Shown here piece by piece: positions 51,347 to 59,595 of a stretch of DNA of 64,000 nt. The stretch's first letter is position 1, and each line of letters starts with the position of its first letter. Below the pieces are notes generated by a model that saw only the letters and a list, made by a program, of their open reading frames with translations, searched no databases and was not told the DNA's origin. Source of the stretch: an uncultured Candidatus Saccharibacteria bacterium (lineage in GTDB: Bacteria > Patescibacteriota > Saccharimonadia > Saccharimonadales > Saccharimonadaceae). The stretch is from assembly GCA_946222005.1 (NCBI GenBank), contig CAMIHP010000002.1:1-64000 (forward strand), read 5' to 3'. Position numbers and translations under genes: made by a program.

Positions 51347-53124
51347 CGTATATCTGGCGATTACTCCGGGGATATTGGTGGCAGCTGGGACTGCTGGTTG
51401 CTGCGACGTATGGCTCAGTGATGGCAACGCTTAGTTTGCCAGACTTTATGGCAGCGATTGTTAACAAGGGTATCGTTGGCGCTGATATGGCCGTTCTGTG
51501 GCATAATGGCTGGCAGATGATTGTGGTAACGCTGGCGGGTGCAGCGGGGACGATTGTCTCAGTTTTCTTTGCGACGCGGATTGCGACTGGCCTCAGTCAG
51601 CAGCTGCGCGACCAAGTGTTTGCCCGGGTGGAGGATTATGCTGTGGCGGACTTTAACCGTTTCTCGACAGCGTCGCTGATTACGCGTTCGACGAATGACA
51701 TCCAGCAGATCCAATCAACGGCGATTATGCTGCTGCGCATTGCCTTGATGGCACCGATTATGGCCGTGGCTGGCCTGCAAAAGGCGCTGGCTAATGCACC
51801 GAGCCTGAGCTGGATTATTGCTCTGGCGGTTGCTGTGCTTTTGGTGGTCATTATTGGCTTGTTTATTGCGGCGATGCCTCGTTTTCAGCGCTTGCAGAGC
51901 ATGGTGGACAAGCAGAACTTAGTTGCCCGCGAGAACTTGACGGGCCTGCGCGTGGTGCGCGCTTTTCATACCGAGGCAGTCGAAGAAGCAAAATTTGATG
52001 CCGTCAACCATGAGCTGACGAAGCTCAACTTGGTAGTCAATCGTCTGATGATGGTGATGGAGCCAGTGATGATGCTGGTGATGAATCTTGCGAGCGTGGC
52101 GGTGGTGTGGTATGGCGCGCTGGCAATTGGTGATGGGCACCTAGCGATTGGCAATATGATGGCTTTTTTGCAATATGCTTTGCAAGTGATTATGTCGTTC
52201 TTGATGATTTCGATGGTGTTTATTATGGCACCACGCGCGGCTGTGTCGGTGCGCCGGGTAGCAGAGGTGCTCGATACCAAGCCGTCGATCACTGACCCAG
52301 CTGAGCCTCAGCCACTCACGCCGGGTGGTACGGGGCGGATTGAATTTCGTGATGTTACCTTTGCCTACCCAGGGGCAGACGAGCCAGTACTCAGTAACAT
52401 TAGCTTTGTGACGGAGCCTGGCCAGACGACGGCGTTTATTGGCAGCACAGGCTCGGGCAAGTCGACATTAGTTAATCTGATCCCGCGGTTTTATGATGTG
52501 TCGGCTGGGCAGATTTTGCTTGATGGGGTGGATATTCGTCACCTCAGGCTGACTGACTTAGCCAGCCAGATTGGCTATGTGCCGCAAAAGGGTGTGCTGT
52601 TTCGGGGGAGTATTGCCAGCAATATTGCCTATGGCGCACCTGAGGCCGATGAGGCGGCGATTGCTCATGCAGCAGAGGTGGCCCAGGCGAGCGACTTTAT
52701 TGCCCAGCTCGATGATGGCATGGCGAGCGAGGTGGCACAAGGTGGCACCAATGTCTCGGGTGGGCAGCGCCAGCGCCTCGCGATCGCCCGGGCCTTGGCG
52801 GCGCAGCCCCAGGTGTATATCTTTGATGATTCGTTCTCGGCACTTGATGCGCGGACGGATGCCGCGCTGCGCCGCCGCCTCACACAGGAGGTGGCGGGCA
52901 AGACGGTGCTGATCGTTGGGCAGCGGATCAATACGATCGCCCAGGCGGATACAATTATTGTCCTTGATGAAGGTCGGATCGTTGGCCAGGGGCGGCACCA
53001 GGAGCTGATGAAAACCTGTGCGGTGTACCAAGAGATCGCCGCGTCGCAGCTCAGTGAGCGCGAGCTGGCTGCGCTTGAGCGGCCTGCTCCGCTCAGCGCT
53101 GCCGCGCAAGGAGGGGCGTTATGA
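51343..53124 (+). CDS. ABC exporter half-transporter with degenerate ATP site
   Basis: 593 aa: six membrane helices (to about 300), then the nucleotide-binding domain. Walker A is intact (GSTGSGKS, 367-374), as is the signature NVSGGQRQR. The Walker B end is F-D-D (494-496), so the catalytic Glu is Asp, and the switch His is Gln (V-G-Q-R, Q527). These are the marks of the inactive-site partner in heterodimeric exporters such as BmrC or LmrC. It overlaps the next gene by 4 nt. Confidence 0.93.
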   Translation: MTYIWRLLRGYWWQLGLLVAATYGSVMATLSLPDFMAAIVNKGIVGADMAVLWHNGWQMIVVTLAGAAGTIVSVFFATRIATGLSQQLRDQVFARVEDYAVADFNRFSTASLITRSTNDIQQIQSTAIMLLRIALMAPIMAVAGLQKALANAPSLSWIIALAVAVLLVVIIGLFIAAMPRFQRLQSMVDKQNLVARENLTGLRVVRAFHTEAVEEAKFDAVNHELTKLNLVVNRLMMVMEPVMMLVMNLASVAVVWYGALAIGDGHLAIGNMMAFLQYALQVIMSFLMISMVFIMAPRAAVSVRRVAEVLDTKPSITDPAEPQPLTPGGTGRIEFRDVTFAYPGADEPVLSNISFVTEPGQTTAFIGSTGSGKSTLVNLIPRFYDVSAGQILLDGVDIRHLRLTDLASQIGYVPQKGVLFRGSIASNIAYGAPEADEAAIAHAAEVAQASDFIAQLDDGMASEVAQGGTNVSGGQRQRLAIARALAAQPQVYIFDDSFSALDARTDAALRRRLTQEVAGKTVLIVGQRINTIAQADTIIVLDEGRIVGQGRHQELMKTCAVYQEIAASQLSERELAALERPAPLSAAAQGGAL

Positions 53125-55145
53125 GCCAGCAATCGTCTACACAGCCGCGCTCATCAGGAGTGCGCCGCGGCCCAATGGGTGGGCCAGTCGCTGGTGGTGG
53201 TACGGAGAGGGCTAAGGACTTTCGCGGGACGGTGCGTACGCTACTGCGGTATCTGCGCGCCTTTCGTTGGCAACTGGTGCTGGTGATTGGTTTGACGATC
53301 ATCAGCACACTGTTTGCGATCGTTAGCCCCAAGCTGCTCGGCAACGCGACTAACCAAATCGTCGATGACTACACGCGCCTGCGTACCTACGACGCTATCC
53401 ACGAGAAGCTTCCCGTCGGCGCAGCGATCCCCGCGGGTATGACGGGTGAGCAATTTATGGCATCGCCCCAGGGCAAGCAGCTGGCGCAGGCGTTACCTGC
53501 CTCGGCTCGCGAAGCCGCCAAGACGCTCGATCTTGGTACGCGTCCCACCTTCCATTACGATGCGATCTTGCAGATTGTCCTCTGGCTCGTGGGGCTCTAT
53601 GTGATCAGTGCGCTGTTTCGCTATGGACAGGCCTGGCTGATGACGAATATTACCCAGAAGCTGACGTACCAGCTGCGCCGCGATATCTCAAAGGCGATCA
53701 ATCGCTTGCCGCTGCGCTACTTCGACACGCAAACGCATGGCGACGTTCTCAGCCGTATTACCAACGATGTCGATACGGTGAGCCAAACGCTTAACCAAAG
53801 CCTGTCGCAAATGATGAGTGCGGTGGTGATGCTAGTGGGGATCCTCGCGATGATGCTGTCGATTAGTTGGCTGCTGACTGTGGTGGCGCTCTTGGTTGTG
53901 CCGCTGTCGATGGGGTTGATCGTTGTGATTACCAAGCGCTCACAGACGCAGTTTATCCGCCAGCAAGATGAGCTAGGCGAGCTCAATGGCCATATTGAGG
54001 AGATGTATGCTGGCCACCAGGTGATGCGCGCCTTTCGTGGGCAGGAGCGGTCGCTGAAGACCTTTCGGCAGATTAACCAGCGGCTCTTCTCGAGCGCGTG
54101 GCAGTCGCAGTTTCTCTCTGGCTTGATGTACCCAGTGATGAATGTGGTGGGAAATATTGGCTATGTTGGTGTGGCGGTGCTCGGTGGCTGGCTGGCAATT
54201 GAGGGGCGGATTAAGATTGGCGATATTCAAGCCTTCATCCAGTATATGCAGCAGTTCAATCAGCCAATTGCCCAAACGGCGAATATTGCCAATGTGCTGC
54301 AATCGACGGCAGCCGCGGCCGAGCGAGTCTTTGAGTTTCTCAAAGAGCCGGCCGAAGCACCCGACCCTGTGCCCGCTACCACGCTGCCAGTGGTGCGCGG
54401 TGAAGTGGAGTTTCGCGATGTTGTCTTTGGCTATAATGCAAAGACGCCGGTTATTAAGCACCTCTCAGCTCATATCCGCCCCGGCCAGCGGGTGGCGATT
54501 GTTGGACCAACGGGTGCGGGTAAGACGACGCTGGTTAATCTGTTGATGCGATTTTATGATATTGACAGTGGTCAGATCCTGATCGATGGCGTGGATATTG
54601 CCCAGATGACGCGCAGCAGTGTCCGGCAGCTCTTTGGCATGGTGTTGCAAGATACGTGGCTTTTCCATGGGACGATCCGCGACAACCTGCGCTATGGTAA
54701 TCCTGAGGCAAGCGAGACCGAACTGCTGGCGGTGGCACGTGAGGCGCATGTTGACCATTTTGTCCGGTCGTTGCCGGGCGGTTACGACATGGTGCTCGAC
54801 GAAGCGGCGACTAATATTTCGCAAGGGGAAAAGCAGTTGCTAACGATTGCTCGCGCCATGCTGGCCAAGACGCCGATGCTTATCTTAGATGAAGCGACCA
54901 GCTCGGTCGATACCCGCACTGAGGTGCTCATCCAACAGGCGATGGATAGGCTGATGCAGCACAAGACAAGCTTTGTTATTGCGCACCGCCTCAGCACGAT
55001 CCGCGACGCCGATCTTATCCTTGTGGTAAAGGATGGCAACATCATCGAGCAGGACACACACGACGAGCTGCTCGCTCAAAGTGGTTTTTATGCGGAGCTG
55101 TATCGGAGTCAGTTTGCGGAAGACGTCGATAAACCGACAAAGTAA
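53121..55145 (+). CDS. ABC exporter half-transporter, catalytic partner
   Basis: 674 aa. An N-terminal disordered extension (about 35 residues) and a large outward loop near residues 75-135 precede the six-helix membrane domain. The nucleotide-binding domain has Walker A GPTGAGKTT, a canonical Walker B with Glu (MLILDEATSSVD) and switch His (IAHRLSTI), but a changed signature (N-I-S-Q-G-E-K). This is the mirror image of its partner, as in BmrCD/LmrCD multidrug exporters. Its stop lies 11 bp from that of the convergent gene at 55157. Confidence 0.94.
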   Translation: MSQQSSTQPRSSGVRRGPMGGPVAGGGTERAKDFRGTVRTLLRYLRAFRWQLVLVIGLTIISTLFAIVSPKLLGNATNQIVDDYTRLRTYDAIHEKLPVGAAIPAGMTGEQFMASPQGKQLAQALPASAREAAKTLDLGTRPTFHYDAILQIVLWLVGLYVISALFRYGQAWLMTNITQKLTYQLRRDISKAINRLPLRYFDTQTHGDVLSRITNDVDTVSQTLNQSLSQMMSAVVMLVGILAMMLSISWLLTVVALLVVPLSMGLIVVITKRSQTQFIRQQDELGELNGHIEEMYAGHQVMRAFRGQERSLKTFRQINQRLFSSAWQSQFLSGLMYPVMNVVGNIGYVGVAVLGGWLAIEGRIKIGDIQAFIQYMQQFNQPIAQTANIANVLQSTAAAAERVFEFLKEPAEAPDPVPATTLPVVRGEVEFRDVVFGYNAKTPVIKHLSAHIRPGQRVAIVGPTGAGKTTLVNLLMRFYDIDSGQILIDGVDIAQMTRSSVRQLFGMVLQDTWLFHGTIRDNLRYGNPEASETELLAVAREAHVDHFVRSLPGGYDMVLDEAATNISQGEKQLLTIARAMLAKTPMLILDEATSSVDTRTEVLIQQAMDRLMQHKTSFVIAHRLSTIRDADLILVVKDGNIIEQDTHDELLAQSGFYAELYRSQFAEDVDKPTK

Positions 55146-55156
55146 GATGTCTAGAG

Positions 55157-55438
55157 CTAACTGCGTTTGGGTCGCTTGATGCGGGCAAGCAGGACAGCCC
55201 AATCGCCATCAGTTCTTTCGAGGACTTCAAGAATTGTATAATGACCGGTGTTTAATTTCTGATTAAGCTCCGGCAAGCCTCGACCATCCATGTCATCGCG
55301 TGTGCCGTTAATTTTTCGGATAACTACTTCCTCGATCTCGTAAATGACGCGACTTTTGCGCCAGGATACAACCGCAACCACGACAGAGATGATTGATATA
55401 AGTAGAGATAGGAGTGCGATACTATCGGGTAGAGACAT
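55157..55438 (-). CDS. Small membrane-anchored protein of unknown function
   Basis: 93 aa. One N-terminal helix (about 5-26) is followed by a basic and mixed soluble part (KSRVIYEIEEVVIRK ... GHYTILEVLERTDGDWAVLL). No family is recognised. No strong ribosome site is seen. The end converges with the ABC exporter. Confidence 0.55.
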   Translation of the reverse strand: MSLPDSIALLSLLISIISVVVAVVSWRKSRVIYEIEEVVIRKINGTRDDMDGRGLPELNQKLNTGHYTILEVLERTDGDWAVLLARIKRPKRS

Positions 55439-55465
55439 TGGTTTATAAAATTAATTAGTCGCTTG

Positions 55466-55927
55466 TTACCGCAAATCAAATATGTCCAGTGCGCCAAAGT
55501 TCCCTGTCAGCATGGTGCGCTCAATGATGTGCGGGGCGATTGCTTTGGAGAATTTCTTAGGGCGTGTTTTGGCGGGGAGGTCGAGCACGGTATTGAGTGC
55601 ATAGACGAAGAACTGATAGCGATGCGTCCCAAAGGCGGGGTGCGGGCCACCCCAACCGGGCTTACCCCAGGTAGTCGTGCCTTCGATAGCGCCATGAGGG
55701 AGGTAGTCGCTGCCGATTTCTGTGGTGGTGGGAGAGAGATTCCAAGCAATCCAGTGGTAGAAGCCGCCAATGAAGGGTGCGTCGGGGCTATAGCACACCA
55801 CAGCGAGGCTCTGCGTACCATCAGGGATGTCGCTGATGGTGAGAGGCGGTCGCTGGTTGCCACCGAAGCGCGAATAGATCTTTGGTATTTTGGCGTTGTT
55901 GTTGAAGGCGGGGCTGGTGACTTTCAT
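55466..55927 (-). CDS. PEBP family (YbhB/YbcL) protein
   Basis: 153 aa from ATG 55927. The PEBP signature segments are D-A-P and Y-H-W-I-A-W-N-L near 50-65, then GWGGPHPAFGTHRYQFFVYAL near 95-115 with the G-x-H-R-Y motif. Bacterial members bind small anionic ligands and have no settled role. The start is leaderless: TATACT ends 6 nt upstream and the longer frame to 56017 is not needed. Confidence 0.92.
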   Translation of the reverse strand: MKVTSPAFNNNAKIPKIYSRFGGNQRPPLTISDIPDGTQSLAVVCYSPDAPFIGGFYHWIAWNLSPTTTEIGSDYLPHGAIEGTTTWGKPGWGGPHPAFGTHRYQFFVYALNTVLDLPAKTRPKKFSKAIAPHIIERTMLTGNFGALDIFDLR

Positions 55928-55933
55928 GTCTAT

Positions 55934-55939
55934 AGTATA
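55934..55939 (-). promoter_or_regulatory. Leaderless promoter of the PEBP gene
   Basis: On the minus strand TATACT ends 6 nt before ATG 55927. No ribosome site is seen. Confidence 0.6.
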
Positions 55940-56054
55940 CCGTATACTGGTCATGCTCGCCAGAATAATTTCGATCAAATGGCATACAAATGGGATATGT
56001 ACGGGAGAAAGCACCAAAATAAGCCGGGTAATAGCATAACAAGCAATTATTTGC

Positions 56055-56060
56055 TATAGT
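56055..56060 (+). promoter_or_regulatory. -10 box of the methyltransferase gene
   Basis: TGC-TATAGT (extended -10) ends 9 nt before ATG 56070, with no ribosome site. Confidence 0.55.
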
Positions 56061-56069
56061 GGGCAAATA

Positions 56070-56693
56070 ATGATCACCGACCAACTTCTCCGCACCCACC
56101 CAATCATCTCCGACCAAGTGGATGAGCGTGAGCTGCGGGTTTTGCTGCGTGAGCTTGAGCGGCTTCTGAGGGCTGGCTGTCAGGGGTCGGTTGTTGAATT
56201 TGGCTGCTATGTGGGGACGACGAGCTTGTTTATCCGGCGCTTGCTTGATGCGTATCAGTACGTGGGAGCATTTCATGTCTATGATTCATTCGCTGGTTTG
56301 CCAGAGAAGACGGCGCAGGATGCAAGCGCAGCTGGTGAGCAGTTTGTGGCAGGGGAGCTTGCTGCAACGCGCAAGGGATTTTTCCAGCAGTTCAAGAAAG
56401 CTGGGCTGCGCCCGCCAGTGGTGCACAAGGCGTGGTTTGCCGAGCTTACCCCGCAGGATGTGCCGGAGGACATTATGTTTGCCTTTCTCGATGGCGACTA
56501 TTACCAGTCGATTATGGACTCGCTCTGGCTCGTGACGCCGAAGCTGACTCTTGATGCAGTGCTGGTGGTGGATGATTATGCCAATGAGGCGCTGCCTGGT
56601 GCGGCTCGGGCGGCCGATGCGTGGCTGCAGGCGCACCCTGGATTCCGCTGCCGGGTGGAGGCGAGCTTGGCGGTTATGACCGCAAAAAAATAA
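56070..56693 (+). CDS. TylF/MycF-type class I SAM-dependent methyltransferase
   Basis: 207 aa. V-E-F-G-C-Y-V-G-T-T (near 43) is the AdoMet motif I. VYDSFAGLPEKT (near 71) is the mark of the TylF/macrocin O-methyltransferase family. F-A-F-L-D-G-D-Y-Y-Q-S and V-V-D-D-Y supply the metal-binding Asp residues. It probably methylates a sugar or another hydroxyl. It has almost no leader. It stands alone. Confidence 0.85.
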   Translation: MITDQLLRTHPIISDQVDERELRVLLRELERLLRAGCQGSVVEFGCYVGTTSLFIRRLLDAYQYVGAFHVYDSFAGLPEKTAQDASAAGEQFVAGELAATRKGFFQQFKKAGLRPPVVHKAWFAELTPQDVPEDIMFAFLDGDYYQSIMDSLWLVTPKLTLDAVLVVDDYANEALPGAARAADAWLQAHPGFRCRVEASLAVMTAKK

Positions 56694-56739
56694 CCAACGG
56701 CTGGTACGCAGTTGGTAGAGTGATGATAGTATCAAGATA

Positions 56740-56777
56740 GGGGTGTCGTCTCCGCAGAACCACGGTGACGCCACCCC
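56740..56777. terminator. Hairpin between convergent genes
   Basis: GGGGTGTCGTC (56740-56750) pairs with GACGCCACCCC (56767-56777) with one mismatch and a 16-nt loop. It separates the ends of the methyltransferase and nuclease-like genes. Confidence 0.55.
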
Positions 56778-56797
56778 GTGTCTAAATAGTAGCGGAA

Positions 56798-57178
56798 TTA
56801 TTTACTGATGTCAATAATCTTCTTTGACTTTGGAATAATAATCAGCCGTTTGACTCGTTTGATATCATGAAATTCTTTCTTAAGTCGGGCAATATTAACT
56901 GCATCGGTTATTTTCGATCGACGAAGGTCAAAAATAATGTACTCAGATTGATGAATCGCAACCTTAAATGCGCGTTTGATAGTGTGTGGACTTCGGCCGA
57001 TTGGACATTTCATCTCCCACCGCTTGTTGAGCATGATAATGTCTGGTGTATGGACTCCTTTTCGTTGATCGGGTGGAATGATTGTAATATCATAGCCTTG
57101 TTGTGTAAGGTAGACAATAGTTGCATTCTCGTGGTGATGAAGAATAACTCCATTTGTTGTGATAGACCCCTGCCTCAT
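56798..57178 (-). CDS. CdiA C-terminal tRNase-like (PD-(D/E)xK fold) protein
   Basis: 126 aa, soluble, basic. Near residue 45, T-P-D-I-I-M is followed by R-W-E-M-K (E-x-K), the D...E-x-K core of a PD-(D/E)xK nuclease. The following S-P-H-T-I-K-R-A-F-K and Q-S-E-Y-I-I-F-D-L-R fit the CdiA-CT tRNase domain as I remember it. In CDI systems this domain sits at the end of a huge toxin; here it stands alone. No immunity gene is next to it. The start has no ribosome site. It may be a phage or toxin remnant, an immunity-free toxin, or a domain recruited for other use. Confidence 0.6.
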   Translation of the reverse strand: MRQGSITTNGVILHHHENATIVYLTQQGYDITIIPPDQRKGVHTPDIIMLNKRWEMKCPIGRSPHTIKRAFKVAIHQSEYIIFDLRRSKITDAVNIARLKKEFHDIKRVKRLIIIPKSKKIIDISK

Positions 57179-57270
57179 ACAAAACCATGATAGACTATTA
57201 TGGTAATAATAGCAAAAATAAGCTTTTGTGATTCATCATTCAGTTTCATATTCGTGACACCTGTTATCCA

Positions 57271-57298
57271 TTGCACTTACCTCAGAACATGCTACAAT
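57271..57298 (+). promoter_or_regulatory. Promoter of the arginine deiminase operon
   Basis: TTGCAC (57271-57276) and TACAAT (57293-57298) are 16 bp apart. The transcript would have a leader of about 30 nt with GGGGGAAAAG as ribosome site. No ArgR-type box was recognised with confidence. Confidence 0.6.
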
Positions 57299-57333
57299 GA
57301 AAGCATCAACTATAAGCCACACAGGGGGAAAAG

Positions 57334-58569
57334 GTGGACGATCCAATTCATATTACATCAGAGATTGGCCGGTTGAAGACAGTGCTCTTGCATCGGCCGG
57401 GTGAGGAGCTCGAGCATCTCACACCAGAACATTTGCAGCGCCTATTGTTTGACGATATTCCGTATCTCAAGGTTGCGCAGGAGGAGCATGATCGCTTTGC
57501 AGAGCTGCTCCGCTCGCGTGGGGTCGAGGTGTTGTACTTAGATGAACTTGCCGCCGAGGCACTCGCTGACGAAGCAGTGCGGCGGCAATTTGTTGTTGAG
57601 ATGCTGGTGGCATCGAAGCAAGACAACCAACGCGCATCGCGGACACTGGCTGAGTATTTGCTGAGCATGGAGCCACGCCAGATGGTGCGCAAGCTGATGG
57701 CGGGGGTGCGCAAAGATGAGATTAGCCTGCCACCTGAGCAGCAGCAACTCCACACAATGGTGGCGCATGAGCAGTATCCATTCTATCTTGACCCAATGCC
57801 GAACCTCTACTTTACGCGCGACCCAGCAGCGGCGATTGGCCAAGGTCTGACGATCAACAAGATGCACTGGCCAGCTCGGCGGCGTGAGTCGCTCTTTATG
57901 CGCTATATTATCGATTTCCATCCGCGCTTTGCTGGCAAGAATGTACCGGTTTGGTATGATCGCAGCCAACCATTCTCGATTGAGGGCGGTGATGAGCTGG
58001 TGCTTAATAACCACACGATGGCCATCGGTATAAGCGAGCGTACCTCACCAGAAGCGATTGAGCTGATGGCGACGAAGCTCTTTGCCGAGTCGAATTTTGA
58101 CACGGTGATTGCCCTTGAGATCCCCAAGAGTCACGCCTTTATGCATCTGGATACCGTCTTTACGATGATTGACCACGACAAATTCACCATCCACCCAGAG
58201 ATTCGGGGCTTTGAGGGGCGGATGAATATCTTCGTCTTGCATAAAGCAGACGGGCAAGCCTACCCAACCATTACCAAAGAACATAATCTTGAGCAGGTGC
58301 TCAGCCAAGCCCTTGGCGTGCCGTCGATTACCTTGATCGAATGCGGTGGCGGTGATGATATCGCTGCAGCACGCGAGCAGTGGAATGACGGTAGTAATAC
58401 CTTGGCGATTGCTCCTGGGGTGGTGGTCACCTACGACCGCAACTACGTTACCAACCAAAAACTGCGTGAGGCAGGTGTCGAAGTGCTGGAGATTACCGGC
58501 TCAGAGCTTGGCCGGGGCCGTGGCGGGCCACGCTGCATGAGTATGCCATTAATACGAGAGGATGTGTAA
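57334..58569 (+). CDS. arcA: Arginine deiminase
   Basis: 411 aa. Starts at GTG after GGGGGAAAAG. The guanidino-modifying fold shows N-L-Y-F-T-R-D (near 163), E-G-G-D-E (near 221), H271 and D273 in M-H-L-D-T, and the nucleophile C401 in G-G-P-R-C-M-S-M-P. It turns arginine into citrulline and ammonia, the first step of the pathway. First gene of the operon arcA-arcB-arcD-DDAH-like-arcC. The pathway is known in mammal-associated Saccharibacteria and helps them and their host bacterium survive. Confidence 0.97.
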   Translation: MDDPIHITSEIGRLKTVLLHRPGEELEHLTPEHLQRLLFDDIPYLKVAQEEHDRFAELLRSRGVEVLYLDELAAEALADEAVRRQFVVEMLVASKQDNQRASRTLAEYLLSMEPRQMVRKLMAGVRKDEISLPPEQQQLHTMVAHEQYPFYLDPMPNLYFTRDPAAAIGQGLTINKMHWPARRRESLFMRYIIDFHPRFAGKNVPVWYDRSQPFSIEGGDELVLNNHTMAIGISERTSPEAIELMATKLFAESNFDTVIALEIPKSHAFMHLDTVFTMIDHDKFTIHPEIRGFEGRMNIFVLHKADGQAYPTITKEHNLEQVLSQALGVPSITLIECGGGDDIAAAREQWNDGSNTLAIAPGVVVTYDRNYVTNQKLREAGVEVLEITGSELGRGRGGPRCMSMPLIREDV

Positions 58570-59565
58570 ATGAACCTACCAACCAATCTAAAAAACCGCT
58601 CATTCCTAGCCCTCAAGGACTTTTCATCAGAGGAAATCCGGCAGATGCTCGATGTGGCACACGAGCTTAAGAAGCTTAAGCGCGAGGGCGTGCCGCACCG
58701 CTTACACGAGGGTAAGCAAGTCGCCCTCTTGTTTGAGAAGAATTCCACCCGTACACGCTGCGCCTTTACGGTAGCGGCCAATGACCTTGGCGTTGCGCCG
58801 GAGTTTCTCGGCAAGGATGATATCCAGCTCGGCAAAAAGGAGTCGGTTGAGGATACCGCGAAGGTGCTGGGCCGGATGTTTGATGGGATTGAGTTCCGCG
58901 GCTTTAAGCACTCGACGGTGGAAGACTTGGCCAAGCACGCTGGCGTACCAGTGTGGAATGGTTTGACCGATCAGTTCCACCCGACGCAGATTCTGGCCGA
59001 CTTCATGACGCTCGAGGAGCACATTGGGCCGCTGGCTGGCACGAAGCTGGTCTTTGTCGGTGATGGGCGCAACAATATGGCGAACAGCTTGATGATTGGC
59101 TCGGCCAAGATGGGCGTTGATTTCCGTATCTTAGCGCCAGCTGAGCTGCACCCGAGCAGTGAGCTGGTTGATCTCGCTCGGGCGATTGCCGCCGAGACCG
59201 GCGCGCAGATTACCGTGACGGATGATCGCGCCACGGCTCTCGAGGGAGCAGACGCGATCTACACCGACGTATGGGTGTCGATGGGTGAGGAGGCACAGTT
59301 CGCTGAGCGGATTGCCTTGCTTAAGCCATACCAAGTGAATCGTGCCATGCTCGATGAAACGCACAATCCACACGTTAAGTTCTTGCACTGCTTGCCAGCC
59401 TTCCACGATCTCAACACCGAGACGGGGCTGAAGATCTACCAAGACTACGGCCTTGAGAGCATGGAAGTGACAGACGAGGTGTTCCGGAGTGAGCACAGTG
59501 TGGTCTTCGACGAAGCGGAGAACCGCATGCACACGATCAAGGCAGTGATGGCACTGACGTTATAA
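58570..59565 (+). CDS. arcB: Ornithine carbamoyltransferase, catabolic
   Basis: 331 aa. S-T-R-T-R (carbamoyl phosphate site, near 56), Q-F-H-P-T-Q, and the H-C-L-P-A-F-H ornithine site near 273 are complete. It splits citrulline with phosphate to ornithine and carbamoyl phosphate. The ATG follows the arcA stop directly; GAGAGG lies 10-15 nt upstream inside arcA. Confidence 0.97.
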   Translation: MNLPTNLKNRSFLALKDFSSEEIRQMLDVAHELKKLKREGVPHRLHEGKQVALLFEKNSTRTRCAFTVAANDLGVAPEFLGKDDIQLGKKESVEDTAKVLGRMFDGIEFRGFKHSTVEDLAKHAGVPVWNGLTDQFHPTQILADFMTLEEHIGPLAGTKLVFVGDGRNNMANSLMIGSAKMGVDFRILAPAELHPSSELVDLARAIAAETGAQITVTDDRATALEGADAIYTDVWVSMGEEAQFAERIALLKPYQVNRAMLDETHNPHVKFLHCLPAFHDLNTETGLKIYQDYGLESMEVTDEVFRSEHSVVFDEAENRMHTIKAVMALTL

Positions 59566-59573
59566 CAAGTAAC

Positions 59574-59592
59574 TGAGGCATAGGGGGCCTCA
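59574..59592 (+). promoter_or_regulatory. Small hairpin around the arcD ribosome site
   Basis: TGAGGC (59574-59579) pairs with GCCTCA (59587-59592). The Shine-Dalgarno run AGGGGG lies in the loop and the edge of the stem. It could tune arcD translation; this is inference from pairing only. Confidence 0.35.
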
Positions 59593-59595
59593 CGT

